The notes: a model not told the origin generated them from the letters alone. Positions 10,208-18,929 are shown, numbered from the stretch's first letter. The stretch is DNA of 34,145 bases from GCA-2687025 sp964473525 (GCA_964473525.1 CAYYPK010000058.1:1-34145), one strand, 5' to 3'. Translations and numbers: made by a program.

Positions 10208-10789
10208 CTAGGTGATAAGCCTGAAGGCGCGGTAATAGGACTCAGAAGACATCGTCTGGAACAGCCGCAGTTGCTGACCGTCGTAGCCGCCGGGATAGAA
10301 CACGACAAGTGGAACCGGCGGCATCTTCGGGTGCAGATTGCTGAGGAGCCCGTGCGTCCTGATGAGTGGCCAGGACTTGCCGACGCCCGACATGAGCACG
10401 AGGTTGCAGCCCCCTGGTATGCGCGTTACGAGCGCCTCAGCAACACGCTCGGCATCGAGAGGCGCCTTGAGAGCTTTCTGTACGGCCGCGGAGCCCTTCC
10501 TCTTCTCAAGTTCCACCGCGCGTGTCAGCAGATCGCGCTCGTCCAGGCACTCCATCATCAAGTCGTAGAGGTCGACGTGGTGGACTCCAACAGCCGGTTC
10601 GTTCTGGTCGATGCGGTTCACTAGGCGTGTTAGGTATTCGCGGACATGGAGTTCTTCAGCAGGCGGGTAGTCGAAGATATAGAACGGAATCTCGGCGCCG
10701 ATTCCCGTGCCGCTGAGGAAGGTGTCGGACGTGATGCGCTCGTACACCTTGTCGAGTCGTTGTTCGAAGCTCATCTCAATTGGCGTCAT
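10208..10789 (-). CDS. brxB: BREX protein BrxB (DUF1788)
   Basis: Small BREX core protein of 193 residues, DUF1788 family. Recognisable features are the FDYPPAEELHVREYL segment near residue 38 and the central stretch PGGCNLVLMSGVGKSWPLIRTHG followed by PLVVFYPGGYDG. There is no catalytic motif that I can identify. The ATG at 10787-10789 overlaps the brxA stop by 4 nt (ATGA), which implies translational coupling. A second Met five codons later (MSFEQRLDKVYERI) is an equally plausible start by family comparison. It lies between brxA and brxC, as in type 1 BREX loci. Confidence 0.95.
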   Translation of the reverse strand: MTPIEMSFEQRLDKVYERITSDTFLSGTGIGAEIPFYIFDYPPAEELHVREYLTRLVNRIDQNEPAVGVHHVDLYDLMMECLDERDLLTRAVELEKRKGSAAVQKALKAPLDAERVAEALVTRIPGGCNLVLMSGVGKSWPLIRTHGLLSNLHPKMPPVPLVVFYPGGYDGQQLRLFQTMSSESYYRAFRLIT

Positions 10790-11442
10790 GACGGAATCCG
10801 CACGCAGCGAAGGACGTAGTCCTCGCCGCGTCCTTCGAGGTAGTTCAGGACGGACTGCTCAATGTGGACCATCTGTAACCGCCGTCGGCGCGCGGTGTCG
10901 ATGTACTCGGCTTGCTGCAGGATGAAGAAGATCGTGGTCTGTAGCTTGCGGCGGGTGCTTTCCGACCAACCGGAGACGGCTTCGTCGCGAGCCTCGCAGT
11001 TCCGCAGGAACTCTTCCCAGTCGCTCAGGGATAGTTCGTCGCGGCGCATACGGTGCGCGTCGCGGACAGCGTGGTCCAGGAAGTCACCCAGCAGTCGGCT
11101 GTGCTTCACGGCAGCAGCGAGCACGGCGTGCGTAGCCTCCCGTGAGGACCCGTCGACCACGAGGCGCCACAGGTCCTCGTCCATCGTCTCGAGTCGGTTG
11201 CGTATAAGCCGCGTCAGTCTCTTAGCGGTGGCGGGGCTTCTCGCTTGGAGTTCGTTGCGGTCATAGATCGCCGCTTGCCACCCATCGTCATCGACATCGT
11301 CCAGCAGAAGACGCGCGATGACCCGAGATTCCGGCAGCTTCAGTGATCCGGCGGTGATGTCAGCGCTGTATATGGTCGACTCCCGTCTTGCTGTGCGACA
11401 GACGTTGCTCTGTGCGGGAACTTGGATTCCCGTTCCCAGCAT
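10786..11442 (-). CDS. brxA: BREX protein BrxA (DUF1819)
   Basis: First gene of the BREX core, DUF1819 family. The IYSADITAGSLKLPESRVIA N-terminal signature followed by LARSPATAKR-like helical sequence is typical of BrxA, a small helical protein reported to bind DNA. The start is uncertain. Family members usually begin a residue or two before YSA, but here that codon is ATA (11371-11373), with a GGGAG motif (complement of 11380-11384) six bases upstream. The nearest in-frame regular starts are the ATG at 11440-11442, used here, and a GTG at 11487; neither has a clear ribosome-binding site. Both also lie inside a decayed fragment of the zinc-ribbon gene. With the ATG the protein has about 23 extra N-terminal residues. 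The family call is firm; the start is not. Confidence 0.9.
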   Translation of the reverse strand: MLGTGIQVPAQSNVCRTARRESTIYSADITAGSLKLPESRVIARLLLDDVDDDGWQAAIYDRNELQARSPATAKRLTRLIRNRLETMDEDLWRLVVDGSSREATHAVLAAAVKHSRLLGDFLDHAVRDAHRMRRDELSLSDWEEFLRNCEARDEAVSGWSESTRRKLQTTIFFILQQAEYIDTARRRRLQMVHIEQSVLNYLEGRGEDYVLRCVRIPS

Positions 11443-11501
11443 ATCAGCACACGCCCGTTCTTCGTAGCGCTGCTCCCAACGAGGCACGGCGTCGCGGAGT
11501 C
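11433..11501 (-). pseudogene. Decayed duplicate of the 3' end of the zinc-ribbon gene
   Basis: Read on the minus strand in the frame shifted from brxA, this stretch gives DSATPCLVGSS-ATKNGRVLICWE. The intact zinc-ribbon protein at 11945-12253 ends DSAKPCPKCGG-SVTKN..LICWD. The similarity is also visible at the DNA level. The fragment has lost the second cysteine pair and a codon, and has no start of its own. It sits immediately upstream of, and overlapping, the likely 5' end of brxA. Confidence 0.7.
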
Positions 11502-11552
11502 GCTCGGCGTGACATAGCTCGGCTCTCGGACGAGGCTTCCCTCGTAGTCGTG

Positions 11553-11873
11553 TCAGCCGCCAGCGACGCGTGATCGTATGGCGTCGAGCAGCGCCCGTAT
11601 GTAGGTCATCGCCTCGTCGTCCGGCGCCTCACCGAAGTGTCTCCACCGCCGTTGCTCGAAGAACAGGGAGGCACGCGTCTCGTCGAGTGTCAGATCCTCT
11701 CGGAACCCTCCGCGCTCCACGTAGTCTTGCTGGATCCGGTTGGCAGCCTCGCCGCACTCGTCGGACCACGCGTATCCGTCAAACGTCAGCGCAAACGGCC
11801 ACACGTCGCTCCACGTGGCGTCGCTTGCCGGTACGTCGTCAGCGCGCAGCTTGTCGTTGGGAATTTCTTCCAT
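11553..11873 (-). CDS. Small hypothetical protein, acidic, Trp-rich
   Basis: A 106-residue soluble protein without a family I recognise. It is acidic, has no membrane segment, and has several tryptophans and aromatics (WSDVWPFALTFDGYAW) near the N-terminus and a helical C-terminus. The ATG at 11871-11873 has a GGAAGGGAC ribosome-binding site. It lies between the zinc-ribbon gene and brxA in the same orientation, 71 nt after the former, so it may belong to either transcript. Nothing in the sequence shows a function. Confidence 0.75.
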   Translation of the reverse strand: MEEIPNDKLRADDVPASDATWSDVWPFALTFDGYAWSDECGEAANRIQQDYVERGGFREDLTLDETRASLFFEQRRWRHFGEAPDDEAMTYIRALLDAIRSRVAGG

Positions 11874-11944
11874 TGTTCAGTCCCTTCCCAAGGAAGCAGC
11901 TGACCGCGGCGTGTCAGGACACGGGCGCCGACGTGGCTTCTGAC

Positions 11945-12253
11945 TCAATCCCAGCATATCAGCGTATCCTCGTTCTTCGTGACACTGCCCCCGCACTTGG
12001 GGCACGGCTTCGCGGAGTCCCACTTGACGAGGTTCTTCCCGCCGCACTCGCCACATTTTCCTGCGTCCCGGCGAAGTTCGTCGGCGTACTCCCCATGCGC
12101 TCCTGGCGTGGGACCCGTGAGGACGTTCCCGACCTGCTGGCAGTCCTCGCAGAACATCGAGTGTACGTAGGCTGTGAAGCCACAGTCTTCGCCGTCGGAC
12201 GACTCGAATTCATATTCGCACCCGGTGCAATGAAACTCGTAGATAGTTCCCAT
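11945..12253 (-). CDS. Double zinc-ribbon protein, hypothetical
   Basis: A 102-residue protein with four CxxC pairs: residues 9/12, 35/38, 67/70 and 84/87. The first and second pairs, and the third and fourth, are spaced as two zinc ribbons, probably binding two zinc ions. The linker is polar and glycine-rich. The ATG follows the end of the SbcC-like gene by 9 nt behind a GAGG site, so the two are co-transcribed. Such small ribbon proteins often bind nucleic acid or a protein partner; here the link to the SbcCD-like pair is inferred from the operon only. A decayed copy of its 3' end is present at 11433-11501. Confidence 0.82.
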   Translation of the reverse strand: MGTIYEFHCTGCEYEFESSDGEDCGFTAYVHSMFCEDCQQVGNVLTGPTPGAHGEYADELRRDAGKCGECGGKNLVKWDSAKPCPKCGGSVTKNEDTLICWD

Positions 12254-12262
12254 ACGCGCCTC

Positions 12263-15200
12263 TTAGCCTCCCAACCTATGCAGCGTCATGTCGGCTCCGT
12301 TGAGCGCCTGCTGGGCGATGCGCGTGAGGTGTTCGTGGTGGGTGAAGAAGACGACCTGTGTGCGCTGCGAGAGTTCTTGTAGGGCTTCGAGCGCTGCTCG
12401 CCCTCGTTCGTCGTCGAATTTGATGAGGATGTCGTCGACGATGAAGGGCATCGGTTCGTTGGCGTCGAGGTAGCGTTCCAGACTCGCGAGGCGCAGGGCG
12501 AGGTAGAGCTGGTCGCGTGACCCGTCGCTCATACCTTCGACGCGCACATGGTCGCCAGTGGGTCGCACACCTATCAGCACAGGCTCGTCGCTGTCGGAGT
12601 AGTCGGTCGTCAGCGCGTCGAAGGATCCGCACGTGAGCCGCTGGAAGATGGAGCTTGCGGAGGTGAGGATGGGCGCCTGGTTCTCTTCGCGGTAGCGGTC
12701 TATCTCTCGCCTGAGGACCATGTGGGCGACCTTGAGGCGCGCGTAGCGCTCCGCGCGGTCCCCGATTTTAGCGAGCAGCTGCGCCGCGTCTTCCGCTGCT
12801 TGCGCCGCTTCCGACGACCCGTCCATGGCGCGTAGCTCCGTCTCTTCCCGCCCGATGTCCTGGTTGATTTCTCCTTGGCGATGCCGCAGCGTCTCGGCTT
12901 CCTGCGTCAGGTTTCCAAGCTGCGAGGTCAACGTGTCCGGGTCGACGCTCTCAGCCTCGCGTAGAAGCCCCTCCAACGTCCCACCAGCCGCGTGATCCAG
13001 CAGTTGCGCCTCCAACCCTTCGACACGGGATTCAAGCGCGCCCTTCTCCTGTGAGCGCGTTTCCGCGTCGACGAGACCGTCTTCGCCTTCGCACCGAGCG
13101 GCTTCGCACATCTCGCGCAGACGCGTAGCCACCCGTTGCAGGCTGCGTTCCGCGTCGGCGATGCGCTTCTCGGCGCCTTTGCGTCGCTCTTCCAGCTGTC
13201 GCAGCGTCGCCGCGTCTTTTTCCGCGGCGTCGAGCCTGGAGTCGAGTTGCGCCACGCACTGGTCCGGCGCGGTGTCGAGCATCTCCGGCGCCACGTTCTC
13301 GACGAGCGCCCTCACGTCCCTCTGGAACTGCTCCGCGTCACGGTCGATGCCGCTCAGTCGGCTGGCGTAAGACGCCGCGTCGTCGATGTGTTTCGTGAGC
13401 GTCTCTATCTGGGTGAGGACCGCGTTGGCTTGCGCGGGGGTCGCGTTCTCCCCCAACCCCAGCACGCCCACGGCGTCTACCCAGTCCGCGCGCCACGTAG
13501 CGACGGCGTGTTCCGCCTTCTCCAGCTCTCGCTCCGCGTTCTCCACGTCGGTGGCGATACGCGGTATGTCCTCTTCCAGCCGCTCTCGCTCGTCGATCCT
13601 GTCTTGCAGCGTGTCTCCCAGCACACGCGCCCGCGCGAGGGTGGAAGCCAGCGACTCGTCGTCCTTAGGCGGCGCTTCGCCAAGCGCTTGCAGGTTTCGC
13701 CCCAGCCGCTCCGTGTGCTCGACCACCCTCTCGGAGAGGGTGGACGCCGTCTGTTGCTGACGCCTGAGCTCTCCCGCGACCTGCACGATTTCCCCGAGAT
13801 TCTGCAGCCAGCTGCGCATCTCTCGCGGCGACAACGGCTGGATGCCGACGGGTCGCCACGCGTCACGCCATCGAGACGCCCAGTCGGCGCGCCGTTCCGC
13901 AAGGGCCTCCTGGTCTCGCTTACATTCGTCGAGGTCCTCTTGCGCCCTCAGGAGCGAAGCGCGGTATGTCGCCTGCTGCGCTACGCGGTCGGCTTCGCGA
14001 CGAAGACGGTCCGACGTGTCGTCCGCTTCCTTGACGCTCGATTCGTACGCCTCGTGCATCGAGGATCCGCCAGAAGACTCGCCAAAGGACTCGACAGAGG
14101 AACCTAGGACGTAATCGTCCATGCTGCGTTGGTCGGTATCCGCTTCCACCCACGCGCGGCGTATGAGCTCCCACCCGGCGTCCCGCCGCTTTCGTACGGC
14201 GCGCAGGTCCTCCTCCGTGGGCACGGCGCCTTCGAGGTGGAGGGCGTTGAGTTCTCGGGAGTGGTCGGCGATCTCGCCCTCGAGGGAGCCTTCCCTGTCC
14301 GTCAGCGTCGCCTCCTGCCCGTCGAGCGCGTTGGCTTCGTCCAAGAACGTCTCCACGGTGTCCAGCGAAGGCGCGGGAAGCGTTTCCAGCGTCTTGGAGG
14401 ACCCGTCCCACAGGGGCAACGACTGCGCGCGGACCTCCAAGTCTTGTCGCGTCATCCTCACGGTGGAGACGGCTTCCGCGAGATCCTCGTCGAGACTTCC
14501 CGCGCGCTCCGCTTCTCCGATGGCTGCGACCAGCCCTTGGATGTCGGGCGTCGTCTCTGCGCGGTCCAGTTGCGACCGTAGACGCGCGAGGTCGTTTTGT
14601 AGGTCCGTCAGCTCGTGCTCCGCCGCTTCACGACGGTCGTACAGAGACTGCCGCGCGCTACCCAGGTCTCTTACGCGCACGCGCTGCGACTCCGGCAGCC
14701 GCAACGTGCCGGCGTCCTCCCAAGGCAGCTCGGGACGGATCTCTTTCAGGACGGCGGCGCCCGACGACATGGCGGTGGTGTGCGAAGCTCTCAGACCGAT
14801 GGCGTCCCGTGAGGCCTTCTGATGCTCTCCTAGCTTCAGATGCAGCGCCCTGACGATGTCGGCGTTGTCCAGCAGCCCCGCAGGAATGGACAACGTCGCG
14901 CCTTCCTCGTCGACAGCCTCCAGGTCGGCTCGCGCGTCTTCGATGGCTCCGGCGCTCGCCACGCGCTCCTGGACGAGGCTGCGTCGCTCCTCGCCGAAGC
15001 CCTCGTGAAGATCGGGTGCGTCACGGAGCGGATCCAGTTCCGCCTGCGCCTTGCGACGTCGGGCGATGAGAGGAATAGCGTGCTGATAACGCTCCAGTCG
15101 AGAGCGCTCTCGGTCGAGGTCGCCGAGTTGCGCGCTGACCTCCGCGAGTTCTTCCTTCGCCTGCGCCAACCGGTCCTCGTGCTGCTGCCAGTCGCTGCTT

Positions 15201-15805
15201 TGGAGCTGCGTCTCGCGGATGCGCCGTTTCGCGTCACGGTGCTCCGCAATGGCGGCGTTGATGTGCGGCTTGCTGCCCGTCGGCAGGAAGATGTCGCGCA
15301 TCTCCTTGTCGAGTGAGTCCAGGACTTCCTGCACGCCCGCGCCGCCCAGGCCTGCCGCAAACAGGCTGTCTCCGACGGCCCCTCCGCCTTTGAGGAGCTC
15401 CGCTCCTCCCTGCACGAGGGAGTCGTAATCGATCCCAAACTGCTGCGTGAAGAGATCCTCGTCGAGACCACCGAGGAACTGGTTGCGAAGGATCTCTTCG
15501 ACGTCGTGTCCGTCTTCGCCCAGGAGCGTGTTCTTGTTTCCCTTGCGCCGCGAGGCGACGAGCACGGTTCCGTCGGAGCGCTTCACCGTGGCTCCGACTT
15601 CCATCTTCGTGTACTGATGCAGGAAGTTGTCGTCGGAGCGCGTGGGGATGCCGTAGAAGAACGACCTCAGGGCGCGCAGCGCAGTGCTCTTCCCCGCCTC
15701 GTTGGCGCCGTACACGATGTGCAGCCCCTCGGAGCCCGCCGAAAGGTCCAGCGAAGCGTCCGTGAAGTGACCGAAGGCGGTCAGGCGAAGGTCGAGTATC
15801 TTCAT
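12263..15805 (-). CDS. SbcC/YhaN-like coiled-coil ATPase
   Basis: An SMC/Rad50-type ATPase of 1180 residues, closest in layout to YhaN/SbcC proteins that work with an SbcD-type nuclease on DNA ends. The N-terminus MKILDLRLTAFGHF leads to Walker A GANEAGKST at residues 33-41. Long coiled-coil sequence rich in E, R, A and L fills the middle. The ABC signature MSDGSRDQLYLALRLA is at 1092-1107, Walker B MPFIVDDILIKFDD at 1119-1132, and a VVFFTHH H-loop follows at about 1150. I see no CxxC zinc hook in the centre, which fits YhaN rather than classical Rad50. Its ATG overlaps the end of the nuclease gene by 4 nt. It could serve general repair, but its place next to BREX and in a gene island suggests a defence or mobile-element role (inference). 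Confidence 0.93.
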   Translation of the reverse strand: MKILDLRLTAFGHFTDASLDLSAGSEGLHIVYGANEAGKSTALRALRSFFYGIPTRSDDNFLHQYTKMEVGATVKRSDGTVLVASRRKGNKNTLLGEDGHDVEEILRNQFLGGLDEDLFTQQFGIDYDSLVQGGAELLKGGGAVGDSLFAAGLGGAGVQEVLDSLDKEMRDIFLPTGSKPHINAAIAEHRDAKRRIRETQLQSSDWQQHEDRLAQAKEELAEVSAQLGDLDRERSRLERYQHAIPLIARRRKAQAELDPLRDAPDLHEGFGEERRSLVQERVASAGAIEDARADLEAVDEEGATLSIPAGLLDNADIVRALHLKLGEHQKASRDAIGLRASHTTAMSSGAAVLKEIRPELPWEDAGTLRLPESQRVRVRDLGSARQSLYDRREAAEHELTDLQNDLARLRSQLDRAETTPDIQGLVAAIGEAERAGSLDEDLAEAVSTVRMTRQDLEVRAQSLPLWDGSSKTLETLPAPSLDTVETFLDEANALDGQEATLTDREGSLEGEIADHSRELNALHLEGAVPTEEDLRAVRKRRDAGWELIRRAWVEADTDQRSMDDYVLGSSVESFGESSGGSSMHEAYESSVKEADDTSDRLRREADRVAQQATYRASLLRAQEDLDECKRDQEALAERRADWASRWRDAWRPVGIQPLSPREMRSWLQNLGEIVQVAGELRRQQQTASTLSERVVEHTERLGRNLQALGEAPPKDDESLASTLARARVLGDTLQDRIDERERLEEDIPRIATDVENAERELEKAEHAVATWRADWVDAVGVLGLGENATPAQANAVLTQIETLTKHIDDAASYASRLSGIDRDAEQFQRDVRALVENVAPEMLDTAPDQCVAQLDSRLDAAEKDAATLRQLEERRKGAEKRIADAERSLQRVATRLREMCEAARCEGEDGLVDAETRSQEKGALESRVEGLEAQLLDHAAGGTLEGLLREAESVDPDTLTSQLGNLTQEAETLRHRQGEINQDIGREETELRAMDGSSEAAQAAEDAAQLLAKIGDRAERYARLKVAHMVLRREIDRYREENQAPILTSASSIFQRLTCGSFDALTTDYSDSDEPVLIGVRPTGDHVRVEGMSDGSRDQLYLALRLASLERYLDANEPMPFIVDDILIKFDDERGRAALEALQELSQRTQVVFFTHHEHLTRIAQQALNGADMTLHRLGG

Positions 15806-17061
15806 GCGCTCGTCCCCCGTCGCGTCAGCTTCGACAGGAGTATCTGCCGCACGTCCGTCATGATTTCCCGTTGCGTGGACGCCGTATCGAAGTCCAAGCC
15901 CTCCTGTGTGTCGAGCGCTTCACGTGGCATCTTCTGCCGTAGGTCCTGCAAGCCCGCGAGCAGCTCGTCGTCCATGCCGACGCCGTCGCCTTCCAGGGCT
16001 TCCAGGAGTCCGCTGAGCGGACCTTCCTGTTGCCGCAACTGCGTCAGGTCCACCTTGGACTCCGTCCTGATCCGCACCTTCTCGATCCACGCCGACTCGT
16101 TGCTGAGGTCCGTCGCCATCGCGCGGATGTCCGGCGTCCAACGCTCGGGGTCGGCGGCGAGTTCCGCGTGGGCGTCGGTGGCTCCGGTGATGGTCATGCG
16201 CACGGCTACGGTACGACCGTCCGCAGCGTCGACGACGTCCTGTATGGCGGAGGAGGCCAGGTCCAGCACATCGGCTGCGGAGCGCGCCGCGCTGGCGTCC
16301 ACGTCGCAGCGTTCCCAGCGCATGACGTCGAGGTCGTGGTGGACGACGGAATCGATGCGGTCGTCCTCGAAGGTGACGACCGTGCAGCCTTTGGATCCCG
16401 TCTCACGGATGTGTCTACCTTGGGTGTTGCCGGGGAACACGACCCACGGGTCTTCGCTGAGTATCTCGCGTGTGTGCACGTGTCCCAGCGCCCAGTAGTC
16501 GTACCCTTTGGAGCGTAGACCCTCTACCGTGCAGGGAGCGTACGTGTCGTGTCCTTCTCGTCCCGTGGCGCTGGTGTGCAGCACGCCGATGTTGAGGACG
16601 CCGGGTATGGGGGCGGGGTACTCCTGCGACAGGTCCTCCTCCACCGCCCTGTTGCTGAACCCCTGACCGTGGATGGCGACCCCGAGGTCGTCGAGGGTGA
16701 TCGTGTGCGCCTTGCGGGTGGAGAACTCCCGCACGTGGTCGGGGAGTTGCAGGCGGCGGGTTATCTGGCTGGAGGCGTCGTGGTTGCCGCGGATGAAGAA
16801 CACCTGCGTGCCGGTGTCCCGTAAGCGCGACATCTGCGCCAGGAAGAACAGCCCGGTGTTGTAGTCCCGCCAGTCGCCGTCGTAGATGTCGCCCGCGATG
16901 AGCAGGAAGTCCGCCGACTGCGTCAGCGCGAGGTCGACGAGATTCACCACGGCGCGTCGTGTGGCGCCGCGTATCTCCTCGACCGGAGCCCCTTCGTAGC
17001 GATCCAGGCCTCGCAGCGGGCTGTCCAGGTGCAGGTCCGCCGCGTGAATGAACGTGGGCAT
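15802..17061 (-). CDS. SbcD/YhaO-like metallophosphatase-family DNA nuclease
   Basis: A calcineurin-like metallophosphoesterase of 419 residues, partner of the overlapping SbcC-like ATPase. Metal-binding motifs are in the expected order: DLH at residues 9-11, GDIYDGD at 57-63, GNHDA at 92-96, then GHVHTREI further on. The family has Mn-dependent exo/endonuclease activity on DNA ends. The C-terminal part is a separate, helical/charged section ending in a segment that likely contacts the ATPase. The ATG at 17059-17061 directly abuts the TAA of the upstream gene (17062-17064). Overlap and order make a nuclease-ATPase complex very likely. Confidence 0.93.
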   Translation of the reverse strand: MPTFIHAADLHLDSPLRGLDRYEGAPVEEIRGATRRAVVNLVDLALTQSADFLLIAGDIYDGDWRDYNTGLFFLAQMSRLRDTGTQVFFIRGNHDASSQITRRLQLPDHVREFSTRKAHTITLDDLGVAIHGQGFSNRAVEEDLSQEYPAPIPGVLNIGVLHTSATGREGHDTYAPCTVEGLRSKGYDYWALGHVHTREILSEDPWVVFPGNTQGRHIRETGSKGCTVVTFEDDRIDSVVHHDLDVMRWERCDVDASAARSAADVLDLASSAIQDVVDAADGRTVAVRMTITGATDAHAELAADPERWTPDIRAMATDLSNESAWIEKVRIRTESKVDLTQLRQQEGPLSGLLEALEGDGVGMDDELLAGLQDLRQKMPREALDTQEGLDFDTASTQREIMTDVRQILLSKLTRRGTSA

Positions 17062-17505
17062 TTACGCCCTCCCAGAATCGGGAGTGGAGGCGATGCGGAA
17101 GCTCTCCATGATGTGCGGCTTCGCCTCATGCACCTGATGGACCGCGGTGATCTCCAGCTCGCAGTCCTCGTCGGGGGTGTCCAAGAGTCGCACGTCCCGC
17201 GCGTACGGGAGCGGAATCGGCGCGCCGCTCCATATGGAGACGTTGAGTTTCCCACTCCGCGGACGAATCTTCACCTTCGCGAATAACCGCGAGGAGCCGT
17301 CGAAGCGCTTGAAGTGCAGGTGGGTCTGGTTGTCCGTCAGGCGCACTTCGTCGGACAGAGACATGCAGAACTCGTACAACGCGAGGAAAGCCTCGGTAAG
17401 CTCCTCGTCGATATCCCGGGACCGACCCAGGTGACGGGGACTCAGGAGCGCCTCCTGGAGTTCTTCGTGAGCTACGGACTCGATATGAATCGTCGGCGTG
17501 GCCAT
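17062..17505 (-). CDS. Hypothetical protein, possibly DUF5655-like
   Basis: A 147-residue soluble protein. The central part (about residues 30-95) alternates a helix with strands in a pattern like DUF5655: an acidic helix, then HLHFKRF, an LFAKVKIRP strand and a KLNVSIWSG strand. No catalytic motif is evident and the DUF call is from memory of the pattern, so weak. It ends directly against the start codon of the nuclease gene (TAA then ATG), so it is in the same operon. DUF5655-like domains often occur beside endonucleases and uncharacterised DNA-processing proteins, which is consistent with the context. Confidence 0.7.
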   Translation of the reverse strand: MATPTIHIESVAHEELQEALLSPRHLGRSRDIDEELTEAFLALYEFCMSLSDEVRLTDNQTHLHFKRFDGSSRLFAKVKIRPRSGKLNVSIWSGAPIPLPYARDVRLLDTPDEDCELEITAVHQVHEAKPHIMESFRIASTPDSGRA

Positions 17506-17552
17506 GGCGGACCCTTGGAATCATCGTCGTGACGGGGGACGGCGAGAGCGGC

Positions 17553-18929
17553 TTACGCAACCAACTCCTGAAGCCGCTCTAAGATAGCCACTATCCAGCC
17601 TTGCTCGAGGGCGCCGGCGATATGCCCTCCGGAGAAGCGCTCCTTGCGCGAATGTATCGTCAACAACTTCACGAGCGTCAGGAGGTCCGCGTCGTCTAGC
17701 GCCCCCTCCGTCGTCGTGAGTCGCTCAGCTTCGTCCTGCCACTCGCCCCAGTCGTAGCTGTACACGAAGCCCAGGTCGTACAGATCCTTCAGGAACGCGT
17801 CCACCTTAGGCGAGTACGACCAGAAGACACTGAGCGGATTGCCTTCGCTTCCGTCGCCGCTAGACAGACACTCCGCCAGTTCTTCCACGGGGCGGGGTAG
17901 GTCGTCCATGTACGTCAGAAGCTTCCGTATCGACACGGCGTCGGGGAGGACCACGTCTTCGTCTGAATCGGGGTTCTGTATCACGCTGATGAGACTCGCC
18001 GCCGCGCCCTCGATATCGCTGCGGAAGGCGATCTTCTCGCGCCACGACTCAGGGATCGCCTCGACGCCGTAGTACGCTCCCGCTATCTGACCGTACACGG
18101 CTCCCGTCGTGTCGGCGTCTTCGCCGAGGTTGACCGCCATCAGCGCGCCGGTCTGGAAGTCGTCGGAGTTGTAGAACGCCCACAGCGCGGCTTCCAGCGA
18201 CTTCACGACGTATCCCGTGCCGCGTATTTCCGGCGGATCCTTACGCTTGGAGGAGCCCGCAGCGATCTCGGCGATTTCCGGGTGAAGTGGAGCCTCGTCC
18301 CATGAGCCCGGAATCGGTGTATACCCCGGCCAAAGGAGCGTTTCCTTCGCCTCGCCGCGTAGCGCGCCGACGATGATCCCCGCCATATACCGGCACGCGT
18401 CCACGGCGGCTTGGGCGCCGTGTGTCGTGCGCGAGCTGTCGGCGGCTCTGCGTATCGCTTCGTGGGCGCTGGTGGCATACAGCAGAGGCACGGGAGCCAG
18501 GCGCATGATGGAGCCGTTTCCGGCGCTTTGGTCGTCCGTGGGACCTGCGTAGGGGTCGCCGGTAGTCTGGAAGCGAGAGAGGCTGTTGCGGGTCGTGACG
18601 CCGATGTCGAAGCAGCGTCCCGTGCTGCTGAGATGGCCGTCCTGCCACCAACGGACGTACCGCTCCATCTGATCCACCGGGTCGAACCCACTACGCTGCA
18701 GGAGGCTCTCCGCCAGGCACAGAGCCATCGACGTGTCGTCTGTCCATTGCCCGGGCTCTAGCCCGAAAGGTCCACCGCCAACCATGTCGTCGATGGGGTC
18801 GAAGGAGCCCGGAGAAGTGAATTCCAATGTCGTGCCGAGAGCGTCGCCGACGGCGAGGCCGAGTAGGCAACCGACGTACCGTTCTTCGCGGGTGGGAAGT
18901 TCTGCCGAACCGTTCTGTGGTTTCTTCAC
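17553..18929 (-). CDS. ADP-ribosylglycohydrolase (DraG-like) with extra C-terminal domain
   Basis: A 458-residue protein that would remove ADP-ribose from a protein, nucleic acid or small molecule. Family motifs are clear: GLAVGDALG (24-32), WTDDTSM (62-68), GNGSIMR (137-143) and LGEDADTTGAVYG (268-280), which supply the di-magnesium ligands. The hydrolase fold ends near residue 315. The last 130 residues are an added domain with FLKDLYDLGFVYSYDWGEW and a KLLTIHSRKERFSGGHIAGAL stretch, resembling DUF6508 (moderate confidence). The start is a GTG at 18927-18929, chosen because the first motif lies only 24 residues in. It is 47 nt upstream of the DUF5655-like gene. In defence islands such enzymes may counter or complement ADP-ribosylating toxins; no transferase is visible here. 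Confidence 0.92.
   Translation of the reverse strand: MKKPQNGSAELPTREERYVGCLLGLAVGDALGTTLEFTSPGSFDPIDDMVGGGPFGLEPGQWTDDTSMALCLAESLLQRSGFDPVDQMERYVRWWQDGHLSSTGRCFDIGVTTRNSLSRFQTTGDPYAGPTDDQSAGNGSIMRLAPVPLLYATSAHEAIRRAADSSRTTHGAQAAVDACRYMAGIIVGALRGEAKETLLWPGYTPIPGSWDEAPLHPEIAEIAAGSSKRKDPPEIRGTGYVVKSLEAALWAFYNSDDFQTGALMAVNLGEDADTTGAVYGQIAGAYYGVEAIPESWREKIAFRSDIEGAAASLISVIQNPDSDEDVVLPDAVSIRKLLTYMDDLPRPVEELAECLSSGDGSEGNPLSVFWSYSPKVDAFLKDLYDLGFVYSYDWGEWQDEAERLTTTEGALDDADLLTLVKLLTIHSRKERFSGGHIAGALEQGWIVAILERLQELVA

Noticed and set aside
13136..14822. Long plus-strand frames opposite the SbcC-like gene
   Set aside because: Arg/Ser/Pro-rich antisense shadows of the coiled-coil gene in GC-rich DNA.
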